Numbered from the stretch's first letter, positions 53,282 through 62,687 are shown. The stretch is DNA of 64,000 bases from Prosthecochloris sp. (GCA_015482705.2 JADMLA020000008.1:124001-188000), one strand, 5' to 3'. Numbers and translations: made by a program. Notes: generated from the sequence alone by a model not told the origin.

Positions 53282-53995
53282 TCACCAGATACCGGGAAAT
53301 ACTCGATACTTCGTTCGTTCTGCGTAAGCTTCGTAACCAATGAGTTCCTGCCGTAACATCTTGTCTTCCATTTTCGTCCTTACAATCATCAGGAGGGCGG
53401 ACAGAAATCCGGGTATGAGCGCCCAGAACGAGCCTAAAAGCATTGGAGCAGCGAAACTCTGGATGATAGCACCAAGATAGCCGGGATGACGAATGTACTG
53501 ATAAGGACCGGACATGCACACCGTTTGCCCCCGCTCTTTCTGAATACGAGACGCTGTTGTAAAGAAAGCATTTTCGAGAAGGGCCCAACTGAATAATCCA
53601 GTGCCGGTAAAAAAGCAGATTACCCCGACAATATGAACGTTTAAGGGTATATCAGCACTCCACCCATAACGCATATCAAGACCTGCTATCAATTGAACAG
53701 CAAGAAAATACAATAGCGCCCAAAGTCCACCGATCAATTTCTCCCAGCCATGCTCTATTTGGGTCATACTGCGTTCAGCAATGATCTCCGGTCTCCGCTT
53801 GAGAAGAGCTATCGAGTTAAAAACCGTGCTACCAATGTATATACCGATGAAAACCCAGGCCCATAGCCAATCAGTGTGTCCGGACGAGAAAAGGAGAACT
53901 GCTGAAAGGATACCGAACAAAACCAGAATTTGGATGAAACGCCTGACGATACCAATCCTGACTGCAGGAGTAATGGAGTTATTGTTGACAAACAT
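53282..53995 (-). CDS. Isoprenylcysteine carboxyl methyltransferase-like membrane protein
   Basis: The 237-residue protein has five or six membrane segments and the ICMT/PEMT motif SGPYQYIRHPGYLGAI followed by VRTKMEDKMLRQELIGYEAYAERTKYR, typical of the small membrane methyltransferases. Bacterial substrates are unknown. It is a single gene; the 290 bases on its right (toward 52989) hold nothing recognisable. Confidence 0.82.
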   Translation of the reverse strand: MFVNNNSITPAVRIGIVRRFIQILVLFGILSAVLLFSSGHTDWLWAWVFIGIYIGSTVFNSIALLKRRPEIIAERSMTQIEHGWEKLIGGLWALLYFLAVQLIAGLDMRYGWSADIPLNVHIVGVICFFTGTGLFSWALLENAFFTTASRIQKERGQTVCMSGPYQYIRHPGYLGAIIQSFAAPMLLGSFWALIPGFLSALLMIVRTKMEDKMLRQELIGYEAYAERTKYRVFPGIW

Positions 53996-54100
53996 GAAAA
54001 TCAGCTGACATTTTCAAAAAAACACGACATTTTATCGATCTGAAATCAAGTGTTGTGCAGAACGGATGATTAGTATACCTCCGGAACTCAACGCTTTGTA

Positions 54101-54961
54101 CTACACCGAGGACTCGTTCGCTCTGATGGCATCAAAAAACTCCTGCCAGCTTGCATGGCCCTTACCGGCAGCTTCTGCATATTGACTTGGATTCTCGAAA
54201 GCTCCCTCTCGAATACCTTGGTATATGCCGGCGATGATCGAACCTAAAAACTCACCTAGTTCATCTATTCGGTCCTGCCGGAACTCTTCCACCGAAGTTG
54301 ATGTGTAGGTCAACGTAGTACCAAAGGCATAGTTGAGGTACTCGGCAAGCTGCCGCTGAGTGATAGCTTCGCCATGCAAATTGTAGGTTCTACCGTTATG
54401 CTCGTCATCGGTTATCATTCGCGCATAGGCATACGCGAGTTCTGGTCGTGTCGTGTAGCCGCACTTACCGGAACCGGCGCAGTTTACGATTCTTCCCTTT
54501 TCTTCGTAGACGTCGACATATTCAATATCAGGCTCGATATAGATCCCGTTGCGTCCGATAACCCAATCCATTCCGCTGTTTCGAATATCTTGTTCGGTTT
54601 GTCGATTGGATTGAACAATGGGCGAGAAAGCTGTGTTTTCCTCAGCTCCTTGAATGCTGGTGTAGACTATTTTTCTGACTCCGTTTTCTTTTGCAGCTTG
54701 AATCACATTTCTGTGTTGTTCGATGCGCTTATCAGGAGCATCAATGCCGGAAACCAACAAAACCACATCAACAGATTGCAATGACCTAACCAAGACTTCT
54801 TTGTCATTGTAGTTTCCGGGACGGATTTCGATGTTCAGGTGCTTGGCTTTCTCCGGACTCCGCGCTAATCCAATAACGTTTTCATTCGACAGCAAAGCTG
54901 CAGTAGCTTCAACGATTTCCGTTCCAAGTTTTCCGCTCGCAGCGGTTATTGCTACTTTCAA
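54101..54961 (-). CDS. NmrA-like NAD(P)-dependent reductase
   Basis: The 286-residue protein starts with the Rossmann motif VAITAASGKLGTEIVEATAA and follows the atypical short-chain dehydrogenase pattern of the NmrA/quinone-reductase-2 (QOR2) type: VDVVLLVSGIDAPDKRIEQH, VRKIVYTSIQGAEE, and the GRTYNLHGEAITQRQLAEYL end. It probably reduces a quinone or senses nicotinamide nucleotides. It stands next to a fragment of the transposase element at 55 kb. Confidence 0.82.
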   Translation of the reverse strand: MKVAITAASGKLGTEIVEATAALLSNENVIGLARSPEKAKHLNIEIRPGNYNDKEVLVRSLQSVDVVLLVSGIDAPDKRIEQHRNVIQAAKENGVRKIVYTSIQGAEENTAFSPIVQSNRQTEQDIRNSGMDWVIGRNGIYIEPDIEYVDVYEEKGRIVNCAGSGKCGYTTRPELAYAYARMITDDEHNGRTYNLHGEAITQRQLAEYLNYAFGTTLTYTSTSVEEFRQDRIDELGEFLGSIIAGIYQGIREGAFENPSQYAEAAGKGHASWQEFFDAIRANESSV

Positions 54962-55024
54962 TTCGCCCTCCCCAAAAAGAATTGTCGTTTAATCAATTCA
55001 TGCCCATCGTCATCCATACCCATA

Positions 55025-55141
55025 AAGCAAACCAAACTCATCAACGAATTTCTCAGCCAATGCTCTTCGTATTGCAGGTAATTCTCCTTTCTTGTCAGAC
55101 CCTGAACGTAACAAAGCCACTGTGATTCCCGCTTTGCTGTT
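55025..55141 (-). mobile_element. Fragment of the HUH-transposase element
   Basis: The minus strand encodes AGITVALLRSGSDKKGELPA and the following IRRALAEKFVDEFGL, which corresponds to the C-terminal part of the intact transposase at 55976-56935. No inverted-repeat end is recognised, so it is only a piece. It directly abuts the last codons of the V8-like protease. Confidence 0.75.
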
Positions 55142-55894
55142 TTACCACTGATCAACAGTGTTAACAAATAGCTGATACAAATCCGAAGCACTATTCGGAC
55201 ATCCACCGTAATTATGTATACCAACTGCTACGCTTCGGTCTTTAAGAAGCGGAGAGCCACTCTGCCCACCGTAAGTATCGAGCATGTACTTGAACTGCCC
55301 CCCGGCTTTCCTTAGTGAGTCCTCCATGCGATATTGAAATGTTCCGGTATCCCTATCAGCGGGATAACCACATATTTCACCACGAACAGGATCTTCAAGC
55401 ATTGGGGTTAAGACATCAGAATGACTCACATCAGAACTGATCTTTATCGCCCCCATATCGTAACGCGGAATACCTTTTTCTTTCCAACCACGTGTTGTTG
55501 TAAAAGCACTTGCATAGTAACGCCCGTAAGGTTCGGCCTTTCCGGATTTACCAGTGACTACGATGATCGATTTCATCCATCCCTTTTCTTTTCGGTCATA
55601 TACACAGTGGCCTGCTGTATACAGTTTGTTGGTATGAGTTAACCAACCTGTGCCTATGTAATTCTTCTTCCCGGATGGAGATTTCATATAAAGCTTACAT
55701 ATGGCCTTATAAGGCATCGTGGTGGTGGTTATCACCTTGATTCGTTCATCACCTCCGCAAACAGCCTTAGCAGTAAGATCTTCTTCAGTCCGATAATACC
55801 GTGGAGTAATCTCTTCTTCATCAAAATCAGTTGTAGATTCTATCCAATTCGAGAAAACCATCTCTTCTGCCTCTTGCTGCGTTAACTCCAACAT
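55142..55894 (-). CDS. V8-like trypsin-fold serine protease without signal peptide
   Basis: From the ATG at 55894 (GGAG eight bases upstream) this is 250 residues; a GTG at 55903 adds three. The catalytic triad is complete: LYTAGHCVYD (His), PRYDMGAIKISSD (Asp) and TYGGQSGSPLL (Ser). The order and GTGW start fit the glutamyl endopeptidase/V8 family. These enzymes are normally secreted with a propeptide, but the N-terminal 50 residues (MLELTQQEAEEMVFSNWIES) are acidic and lack a signal sequence. Either the protein acts inside the cell or the N-terminus was lost. A transposase fragment borders its stop codon. Confidence 0.82.
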   Translation of the reverse strand: MLELTQQEAEEMVFSNWIESTTDFDEEEITPRYYRTEEDLTAKAVCGGDERIKVITTTTMPYKAICKLYMKSPSGKKNYIGTGWLTHTNKLYTAGHCVYDRKEKGWMKSIIVVTGKSGKAEPYGRYYASAFTTTRGWKEKGIPRYDMGAIKISSDVSHSDVLTPMLEDPVRGEICGYPADRDTGTFQYRMEDSLRKAGGQFKYMLDTYGGQSGSPLLKDRSVAVGIHNYGGCPNSASDLYQLFVNTVDQW

Positions 55895-55939
55895 CAACGA
55901 CACTCCTTCTATTGCATTGTGAACTTTAAGTACATCTTA

Positions 55940-57020
55940 GGGGACGTTGTTTATTAGCGATAAAAGATTATTTCATCAGCGAACCATATGGCTGACCGCC
56001 GCAGTTGTCACCCATAACTGCCTTGCCGTCTCAGCCAAAGATAAACCATACTCTTTGACAAACTTCTCAGCAAGCTGTTTTCTTACTGTTGGCAACTTTC
56101 CTCTTCTACTTCCTGAGCGTAGTACTGCCACAGTTATCCCCGCTTTGCTGCATGCATCTTCTATATCGTTGTTTATCTGGTTTGACCGGTCTTTTGCTGA
56201 TAACAACTCTTTTTCCTGATCTTCCGCTTCCCGAAGAACTTCCCTGACAAACGCGTCTCCTCCGAGTATCCGATCATCGCTGAGCGCTTTCATCCCCTGC
56301 TTCCTCATCGACTGAACCTTTGACCAGCCACCATGAGAGCGAAGGAGCCCACCACCTGATAGCTCTTTCTCCCGATTTATCACTTTTTCATCTTCCAGAT
56401 ATTCCAGATATGCTTTTCTGGCCTTTCCCCCTGTATCATCGAAAAAACTTAACACATAATCACGATCCAGCCACGGGTATAACACTTTTTGCATCATGAC
56501 CGCATGGCCGCCCCATGGATACAGAGCCAGTTCTTCAAATGTAGTGACAAGTCCTGCTCGAAGCGGATTGAGATGGATGTAAGCAACCAGCTTGTCAAAG
56601 TATGCATCTTCTTCACAGATGATCGATTTGTATCTGTTTTGAAAGAGATGACCGACTCGATGATGGCGACGATTGTAGTATTGCGCGTAACCTGATAAGA
56701 ACCGGCGCATGAACGTCGACAGTCCCTGTTCTCCGCTTTTGAGTAGGATATGAGCATGGTTTGTCATCACTGCAAAAGCATAAATACTTGTACCGGTCCC
56801 TTTAGCCAATTCACCCATTCGACGGAGAAACTCTTTTCTGTCTTCATCGTCTTTTACTATATCCCCTTTCTCAATACCCCGGATAATCACATGATGCAAT
56901 GTCCCCGGTGCATCCAGCCTTGCTCCTCTCGGCATATTTTTCTTCTTGTTAATGAAAATTCTTTTATGCCCGAAATATATAAATTAATCACTCACTTTTA
57001 AAGCTAATAAACAACGTCCC
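55940..57020. mobile_element. Intact HUH (Y1, REP-associated-type) transposase element with terminal inverted repeats
   Basis: GGGACGTTGTTTATTAGC at the left (55941-55958) is repeated exactly as its inverse complement at the right (57003-57020), an 18-base perfect terminal repeat. The element is about 1.08 kb and carries one transposase gene on the minus strand. It inserts 157 bases upstream of apbE. The same ends are found on the deleted copy at 51807-52291. Confidence 0.85.
55976..56935 (-). CDS. REP-associated-type Y1 transposase
   Basis: The 319-residue protein starts MPRGARLDAPGTLHHVIIRG, with the HUH motif in AVMTNHAHILLKSG and the catalytic Tyr region SGYAQYYNRRHHRVGHLFQN, typical of IS200/IS605-like REP-associated transposases. 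A longer C-terminal part ends in a helix-turn-helix-like LSLAETARQLWVTTAAVSHM. The frame is undamaged, so the element may be active. Its ends are unusual for this class because they form an exact inverted repeat. Confidence 0.88.
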   Translation of the reverse strand: MPRGARLDAPGTLHHVIIRGIEKGDIVKDDEDRKEFLRRMGELAKGTGTSIYAFAVMTNHAHILLKSGEQGLSTFMRRFLSGYAQYYNRRHHRVGHLFQNRYKSIICEEDAYFDKLVAYIHLNPLRAGLVTTFEELALYPWGGHAVMMQKVLYPWLDRDYVLSFFDDTGGKARKAYLEYLEDEKVINREKELSGGGLLRSHGGWSKVQSMRKQGMKALSDDRILGGDAFVREVLREAEDQEKELLSAKDRSNQINNDIEDACSKAGITVAVLRSGSRRGKLPTVRKQLAEKFVKEYGLSLAETARQLWVTTAAVSHMVR

Positions 57021-57176
57021 TTATTCCCCTTTTTATTCCAATTCGAAGAACAGCATTCCCAAAAATGGAGAACAACTTTAGCTCTAATAAGTCACTACAT
57101 CCATTTCAGCGCATCTTCCTTCTTAGTATATTTAGCATCAACAGTCCTCTCAATAAGCAAGCGCCAAGCACAAAGA

Positions 57177-58205
57177 ATGCAACCACACCAAATACGACAC
57201 CTGAATGTTCTAATTCTCCTCTTCACGCTCTTTTCCTGCGCACAACCAGCGGACACCCTCCGCATCTACGAGCAGGAAAAAGTAATGATGGGAACGGTGA
57301 TGAAGATCAAGGCGGTTGCGGAAGGTGATGCGGAGGAGAAAGCACAGGAAGCGTTTGACACCGCATTCCGTGAAATTGCGGAGCTGGAGTCGGAGCTGAG
57401 CGAGTGGCAGCCGGCAAGTCCGGTTTCCGAAGTCAACCGGCAAGCCGGGATTGGATCCGTTGGGGTTCCTCAGTCCGTTATAACGGTAACGAAGAAAGCA
57501 CTGGAAATAGCCCGCATAACGGATGGAGCATTCGATGTGACATTCAAACCGATCGGCAGGCTCTGGAATGTCAAGGAAAAAACCTCTCCGCCTCCTCTTG
57601 ACAGCATTCGAAAAGTGCTGACCCTGATCGATTACAAGCAGATCGATCTCGATACTCTGCAAAAAACCCTTCTCCTGAAAAAGATGGGCATGGAAATAGG
57701 TTTCGGGGGAATCGCAAAAGGGTATGCCGCTTTGCGTGCCGGCGAAGTACTGGAAAGGTACGGTATCGATAACTATATCATCAATGCTGGAGGTGATCTC
57801 TATGTCAAGGGAAAAAAGGGTGAGCGGCAATGGATGTCAGGCATCAAAAATCCCGATACGAAACAAAAGACGCCACTGATTGCATTCGGTGTCGTCAAAG
57901 CCTGCGGCATCGCGACAAGCGGTGATTATGAAAGCTATTTTGTGCACGAAGGCATCCGTTACCACCACATCATCGACCTGAAAACAGGCTACCCTGCCCG
58001 AGGAGTCAAAAGCGTTACGGTGTTTTCGGAGGATCCGGCAAAAGCCGATGCTTACGCCACGGCGTTCTTCATTCTCGGACAGAAAAAGGCCTTGCGTATT
58101 GTGGAGCAGGACCCTTCACTTGCCTTCATTTTGATCGACGCCAAAGACGGGATTTTCAAAAGCCCGAATATCGGTGAGTTTATCGAGGAAATAAGAAAAA
58201 AGTAA
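57177..58205 (+). CDS. apbE: FAD:protein FMN transferase ApbE, lipoprotein
   Basis: The 342-residue protein has a short signal with a lipobox (LFSC). The ApbE body shows MGTVMKIKAVAEG, VSEVNRQAG, FDVTFKPIGRLWN, EIGFGGIAKGYAALRAG, INAGGDLYVKG and HHIIDLKTGYPARG (Mg2+/FAD site), all conserved. It attaches FMN covalently to Thr or Ser of RnfG and RnfD in the periplasm, so it should serve the Rnf complex at 25-30 kb. It is not in the same operon. A mobile element lies just upstream and may affect its promoter. Confidence 0.9.
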   Translation: MQPHQIRHLNVLILLFTLFSCAQPADTLRIYEQEKVMMGTVMKIKAVAEGDAEEKAQEAFDTAFREIAELESELSEWQPASPVSEVNRQAGIGSVGVPQSVITVTKKALEIARITDGAFDVTFKPIGRLWNVKEKTSPPPLDSIRKVLTLIDYKQIDLDTLQKTLLLKKMGMEIGFGGIAKGYAALRAGEVLERYGIDNYIINAGGDLYVKGKKGERQWMSGIKNPDTKQKTPLIAFGVVKACGIATSGDYESYFVHEGIRYHHIIDLKTGYPARGVKSVTVFSEDPAKADAYATAFFILGQKKALRIVEQDPSLAFILIDAKDGIFKSPNIGEFIEEIRKK

Positions 58206-58481
58206 ACGATGGATTCCCGTGTCAAGCACGGGAATGACTGAAAAGGAAAAGCCAAATGCCTTACAGGCAGTCTTGCCGGACTCGATCCGGCATCCATATT
58301 GCGGTTGGGAAAAAGATCGATCACCGGGTAAGACCTGTGAAATAGTGGTTTTGAATTTCACAGGTCAGGTCCGGGGATGACTGAAAAAGAGAGATCACTG
58401 CTTTTGAGAGACATACTCTCCCGAATCCCGATCCCGACAGAAAAATCGGGATCAACGAAGCTCCTGAATAGCGAAGCAGGT
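58206..58481. repeat. Cluster of palindromes between apbE and pgi
   Basis: This convergent intergenic region has three perfect hairpins: ATTCCCGTG/CACGGGAAT (58213-58235), ACCTGTGAAA/TTTCACAGGT (58333-58365) and GATCCCGA/TCGGGATC (58430-58453). The string GAATGACTGAAAA or GGATGACTGAAAA recurs twice beside them. It acts as a likely terminator zone for both genes; the repeated strings suggest a composite of mobile palindromic repeats. Confidence 0.7.
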
Positions 58482-60125
58482 TTATGAACCTCTGGACTTA
58501 CGGTAGAGGTTGATCAACCCGTTGGTCGATGAGTCATGCGTTTTGGCATCTTGCTCTCCCTGAATTTCAGGCAAGATAGCTTTAGCAAGCTGCTTGCCGA
58601 GTTCAACACCCCATTGGTCGAACGAGTTGATCCTCCATAGCACGCCCTGCACGAATACCTTATGCTCATACATCGCGATCAGGCTGCCGAGGTTGTATGG
58701 GTTGATTTCCGAAAAAACGAGGGTATTGGTCGGGCGATTGCCGGGAAACAGTTTATGAGGCAATAGCAATTCGATTCGCTCTTCCGGCATACCAGCATCA
58801 CGCATCTCCTTTTCCGCCTCTTCTGCTGTCTTGCCACGCATTAGCGCTTCAGTCTGGGCAAAGCAGTTGGCAAGCAGAATATCATGATGTTTCCCTGCCT
58901 GGTTCTGGCTTTTAAGGGGAACGATAAAATCTACTGGTATGAAATTCGACCCCTGATGCAGCAGTTGGAAAAAGGCATGCTGAGAGTTGGTTCCTGGCTC
59001 GCCCCAGATAACCGGACCCGTAGCATATCCGACTTCATTACCATCCCGATCGATTCTTTTGCCGTTACTTTCCATATCGAGCTGCTGAAGATATGCAGGG
59101 AGACGGTGCAGATACTGATCGTATGGAATCACTGCATGGGAGTGAACATCGAAAAAGTTATTGTACCAGATCCCAAGAAGGGCCAAAAGAACGGGGACAT
59201 TCTTTTCATACGGAGCTGAAAGAAAATGCTCGTCCATCGCATGCGCACCTGCAAGCAGTTCAATGAATCTTTCGAACCCGATATAGAGCGCAATGGAAAG
59301 GCCTATGGATGACCAGAGGGAATAACGTCCACCAACCCAATCCCAGAAACGGAACATATTATGGGCATCGATGCCGAACTCCTCTACTTTTTCCCGATTG
59401 GTTGAAACTGCAACGAAATGCCGGGCGATGAATGATTCATCGACAGCTTCACCGAGAAACCATTGTCTTGCTGTATGCGCGTTGGTGAGGGTTTCCTGTG
59501 TGGTAAATGTTTTTGAAGCAATGATGAACAGTGTTGTATCAGCATCGAGCTCCCGCAATGTTTCAATAATATGTGTCCCGTCGATATTGGAAACGAAATG
59601 AACTTTGACCGCTCCATTGGCGAAAGGTTTAAGAGCTTCTGTCACCATGTAAGGCCCGAGATCTGATCCACCGATTCCGATGTTGACTACATCGGTGATT
59701 GCCTTCCCACTGTATCCTTTCCATTCACCCGAAAGGATAAGCCCACAGAAACTCCTTATCTGGGCGAGCACCTCCCTCACATCACAACCAATGGTCTGCC
59801 CATCGAGCTGCATCCGAAAACTTTCCGGCTGTCGTAGCGCGGTATGTAAAACAGCCCTCTGTTCGGTAAAATTTATTTTACTACCCTCAAACATTTTTTC
59901 ACGGTAACCCTCGACATCGGCTTCTTCTGCCAGAGAAATCAAAAGCTCTACGGTTTTTTCGTTGATTCTGTTTTTCGAGTAATCGAGAAGCAGATCACCG
60001 GTACGAATCGAGAAACGCTCGAACCGCTCTGCATCCTCTGCAAAGAGATCTTTCATATGCAGCTCTTCTGTTTCCCTATTATGAAGCTCCAATGCTTTCC
60101 AGGCCCGACTGTTTTGTAACGTCAT
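58482..60125 (-). CDS. pgi: Glucose-6-phosphate isomerase
   Basis: The ATG at 60125 gives 547 residues, the usual length; the open frame extends upstream without homology. PGI signatures are IGIGGSDLGPYMVTEALKPF, SKTFTTQETLTNA and GVLWRINSFDQWGVELGKQL. It interconverts glucose-6-phosphate and fructose-6-phosphate. It stands alone, convergent with apbE. Confidence 0.94.
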   Translation of the reverse strand: MTLQNSRAWKALELHNRETEELHMKDLFAEDAERFERFSIRTGDLLLDYSKNRINEKTVELLISLAEEADVEGYREKMFEGSKINFTEQRAVLHTALRQPESFRMQLDGQTIGCDVREVLAQIRSFCGLILSGEWKGYSGKAITDVVNIGIGGSDLGPYMVTEALKPFANGAVKVHFVSNIDGTHIIETLRELDADTTLFIIASKTFTTQETLTNAHTARQWFLGEAVDESFIARHFVAVSTNREKVEEFGIDAHNMFRFWDWVGGRYSLWSSIGLSIALYIGFERFIELLAGAHAMDEHFLSAPYEKNVPVLLALLGIWYNNFFDVHSHAVIPYDQYLHRLPAYLQQLDMESNGKRIDRDGNEVGYATGPVIWGEPGTNSQHAFFQLLHQGSNFIPVDFIVPLKSQNQAGKHHDILLANCFAQTEALMRGKTAEEAEKEMRDAGMPEERIELLLPHKLFPGNRPTNTLVFSEINPYNLGSLIAMYEHKVFVQGVLWRINSFDQWGVELGKQLAKAILPEIQGEQDAKTHDSSTNGLINLYRKSRGS

Positions 60126-60302
60126 AGAATAATAATCTGTTGAGTTGTTGAAATGCTGATTTGAACAGCTTTCTGGCCTGAAGCATCCTTCCTGTGCGAT
60201 AACCATCTCGATCGCATAGGGATGATCGGCCTTTATCATGTAAAAGGATGTTCCAAGAAAAAAAACGCTCTCTTTTTCTCCCCCGGTTTGTTTCTTCTTT
60301 TT

Positions 60303-60731
60303 TTAATATGGCCTCATCCTCAGGTGCAACTTCCAACCGTTTTCGAATTTCTCCTGTCCAATTATTTCGGCAAACGCACGCATGAGAAAAATCCCTCTCC
60401 CCGATGGCTCCATAAGTAAGCCAGGGCTTGTCGGGTCATGAATTTCGTGCACCGCAAATCCATTTCCGGCATCTGCAACTTCAATTAAAAGGGTTCTGGT
60501 ATTTCCATCACGAAGAGACTCGAATCCCAAACCCACGACTGAAGCCTCATTCCCGGTGTTGCCATGCTTTACAGCATTCACAAACGCTTCCTTGACAACA
60601 AACGTAAGTTCCTGAAGAAACGCCTCACTGAAACCTTCACGTTCTGACATCGCCTCAAGAAAATCATGAAGCTTTCGAAATTCATCATAACTGCTTGAAA
60701 GCAATAGCTTGTATGCCTTGGATACCTCCAT
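60303..60731 (-). CDS. RsbW-like anti-sigma factor kinase (HATPase)
   Basis: The 142-residue protein is a single GHKL ATPase domain: N box ELTFVVKEAFVNAVKHGN, G1 box VADAGNGFAV and G2 box SGRGIFLMRAF. This is the pattern of RsbW/SpoIIAB serine kinases that bind a sigma factor or phosphorylate an anti-sigma antagonist. No sigma or antagonist gene lies beside it. The region upstream (60732-60994) is very AT-rich and holds promoters for this gene and amt. Confidence 0.85.
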   Translation of the reverse strand: MEVSKAYKLLLSSSYDEFRKLHDFLEAMSEREGFSEAFLQELTFVVKEAFVNAVKHGNTGNEASVVGLGFESLRDGNTRTLLIEVADAGNGFAVHEIHDPTSPGLLMEPSGRGIFLMRAFAEIIGQEKFENGWKLHLRMRPY

Positions 60732-60994
60732 AACAGCAGCACGTAACCTTCTTTCTCTTCGGGATTCTTACCGCAGAAAAGTTACGACGAAAGAGGCTTG
60801 AACACAACCGCCAATTTGTACACGTACAACAAAGGCCTTATTTATTAAACTCAAAACTCACTTTATCATAAAAAAATATTACACATTTGTATTTTTTTAT
60901 TAAAAAATTATATTGATGACAGGATTTCTTCTAAGAAATTTATAGAAAGAGGACAAAAAACCTGAATCATTTAAACAACTCAAAAAAAACACGC

Positions 60995-62323
60995 ATGAAA
61001 TCATCAGTAACATCACTCGGCCTGATCTCATGCGGCCTTCTGGTGGCTGGAATCATTCCCGGACCACCGTTGCTTGCCGCCGAGAACGTTGATGCAGGAA
61101 GCATCAATGCCTACGCCATTGACAATATGTTCCTTTTCATCGCAGCGGTTCTCGTCCTGTTTATGCAGGCAGGATTCGCCATGGTCGAGGCCGGATTGAA
61201 CTCGGCGAAAAACACGGTCAACATCCTGTTCAAAAACATGATGGACCTATCGGTCGGAGCATTGTTGTTCTTTATCATCGGCTACGGACTCATGTATCCA
61301 GGCGACGCTTTCACAGGAGGCTGGTTTGGATTCGGCGGTTTCGGCGTCAGTATGGAAGCACCTGAAGCAGTAGGAGGAAACCTACATCCTGCTGTAGACT
61401 TTCTCTTTCAGGTAGCTTTTGCAGCAACTGCAGCTACAATTGTGTCAGGTGCGGTTGCAGGGAGAATGAAGTTTGAAGCATACCTGATCTATTCCGCCGT
61501 CATCACCGCTATCATCTATCCGATAAGCGGTTTCTGGAAATGGGGAGGCGGATGGTTGAACGAACTCGGGTTCTATGATTTTGCAGGCTCACTGGTGGTT
61601 CACGCCCTGGGTGGTTTTGCGGGTCTTGCCGCTGCAATCGTTCTCGGACCGCGTATTGGACGTTTCAACCCAGACGGCTCGCCGAATGCTCTTCCGGGCC
61701 ATAACCTTGCCATGAGCACATTAGGAGTCTTCATACTGCTTATCGGGTGGTTTGGATTCAACCCGGGAAGCCAGCTTGCGATTGCAGGTGCGGATAACAC
61801 GAATATCGTGATGATTATTGCAACAAACACACTCCTTGCAGCGGCGGCCGGTGCTGTGTTTGCGATGCTTGCCGCATGGACCGTGTTTAAAAAACCCGAC
61901 CTCACCATGGCAATGAACGGGGTACTCGGGGGACTTGTCGGTATCACTGCGAACTGTGACTCGGTCACCTACAATGAGGCGATCATTATAGGTGCAGTTG
62001 CCGGTATCCTGATAGTTGCAGGTGTCAAGCTGCTCGACATGCTGAAAATCGATGATCCTGTCGGTGCATGGCCGGTACACGGCCTCAATGGAATCTGGGG
62101 CGGAATTGCCACCGGCATTTTCGGCGGACACCCGATTGTAGCCCAGATTATCGGTTCAATCGCCATTCCGCTTTGGGGATTTGCAACCATGTTCGTGCTC
62201 TTCCTGATTCTCAAGGCTGCCGGCATTTTGAGAGTATCCAGAGACGAAGAAATGAAAGGCCTCGATATTTCCGAACATGAGGAAGAAGCCTACCACGGTT
62301 TCCAAATATTTTCAAACCAGTAA
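60995..62323 (+). CDS. amt: Ammonium transporter (Amt family)
   Basis: The 442-residue protein has a signal-like N-terminus and eleven membrane segments. Typical blocks are FMQAGFAMVEAGLNSAKNTVNILFKN, AGSLVVHALGGFAGLAAAIVLGPR and GPWPVHGLNGIWGG-type sequence AWPVHGLNGIWGGIATGIFGG with the paired channel histidines (VHALGG and VHGLNG). It moves ammonium across the inner membrane. A PII gene follows 22 bases downstream, as is usual. A sigma-54 promoter was not found. Confidence 0.92.
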   Translation: MKSSVTSLGLISCGLLVAGIIPGPPLLAAENVDAGSINAYAIDNMFLFIAAVLVLFMQAGFAMVEAGLNSAKNTVNILFKNMMDLSVGALLFFIIGYGLMYPGDAFTGGWFGFGGFGVSMEAPEAVGGNLHPAVDFLFQVAFAATAATIVSGAVAGRMKFEAYLIYSAVITAIIYPISGFWKWGGGWLNELGFYDFAGSLVVHALGGFAGLAAAIVLGPRIGRFNPDGSPNALPGHNLAMSTLGVFILLIGWFGFNPGSQLAIAGADNTNIVMIIATNTLLAAAAGAVFAMLAAWTVFKKPDLTMAMNGVLGGLVGITANCDSVTYNEAIIIGAVAGILIVAGVKLLDMLKIDDPVGAWPVHGLNGIWGGIATGIFGGHPIVAQIIGSIAIPLWGFATMFVLFLILKAAGILRVSRDEEMKGLDISEHEEEAYHGFQIFSNQ

Positions 62324-62345
62324 CGCCTAAACAGGAGCCAATAGC

Positions 62346-62687
62346 ATGAAATACATTGTAGCAATGATCCAGCCTCACAAGCTGCCGGACGTCAAAGCCG
62401 CTCTTGCTGAAGCAGGAATCTATAAAATGACCGTAACAAATGTTCTGGGTTGCGGAGCTCAGGGCGGATATACAGAGGTTTACCGCGGAGTTCCCAGCGA
62501 GATCAATCTCCTGAAAAAAATAAAACTCGAAATCGGCGTCAATGAAGAGTTCGAGCAGAAAACAATAAACGCCATTATCAAGGGAGCCAAAACAGGAGAA
62601 ATCGGAGATGGAAAGATCTTCGTCTTCGATCTGCCGAAATGCATCAGGATACGCACAGAAGAGACAGGCAACGATGCTATCGGTTAA
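62346..62687 (+). CDS. glnK: PII nitrogen regulator with Ser at position 51
   Basis: The 113-residue protein is of PII type: MKYIVAMIQPHKLPDVKAAL, the B-loop KTGEIGDGKIFV and the C-terminal signature CIRIRTEETGNDAI. The T-loop reads GCGAQGGYTEVYRGVPSEIN, with Gln39 conserved but with Ser in place of the uridylylated Tyr51. It should bind and gate the upstream Amt in response to ADP/ATP and 2-oxoglutarate. Control by uridylylation is unlikely. Confidence 0.88.
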   Translation: MKYIVAMIQPHKLPDVKAALAEAGIYKMTVTNVLGCGAQGGYTEVYRGVPSEINLLKKIKLEIGVNEEFEQKTINAIIKGAKTGEIGDGKIFVFDLPKCIRIRTEETGNDAIG

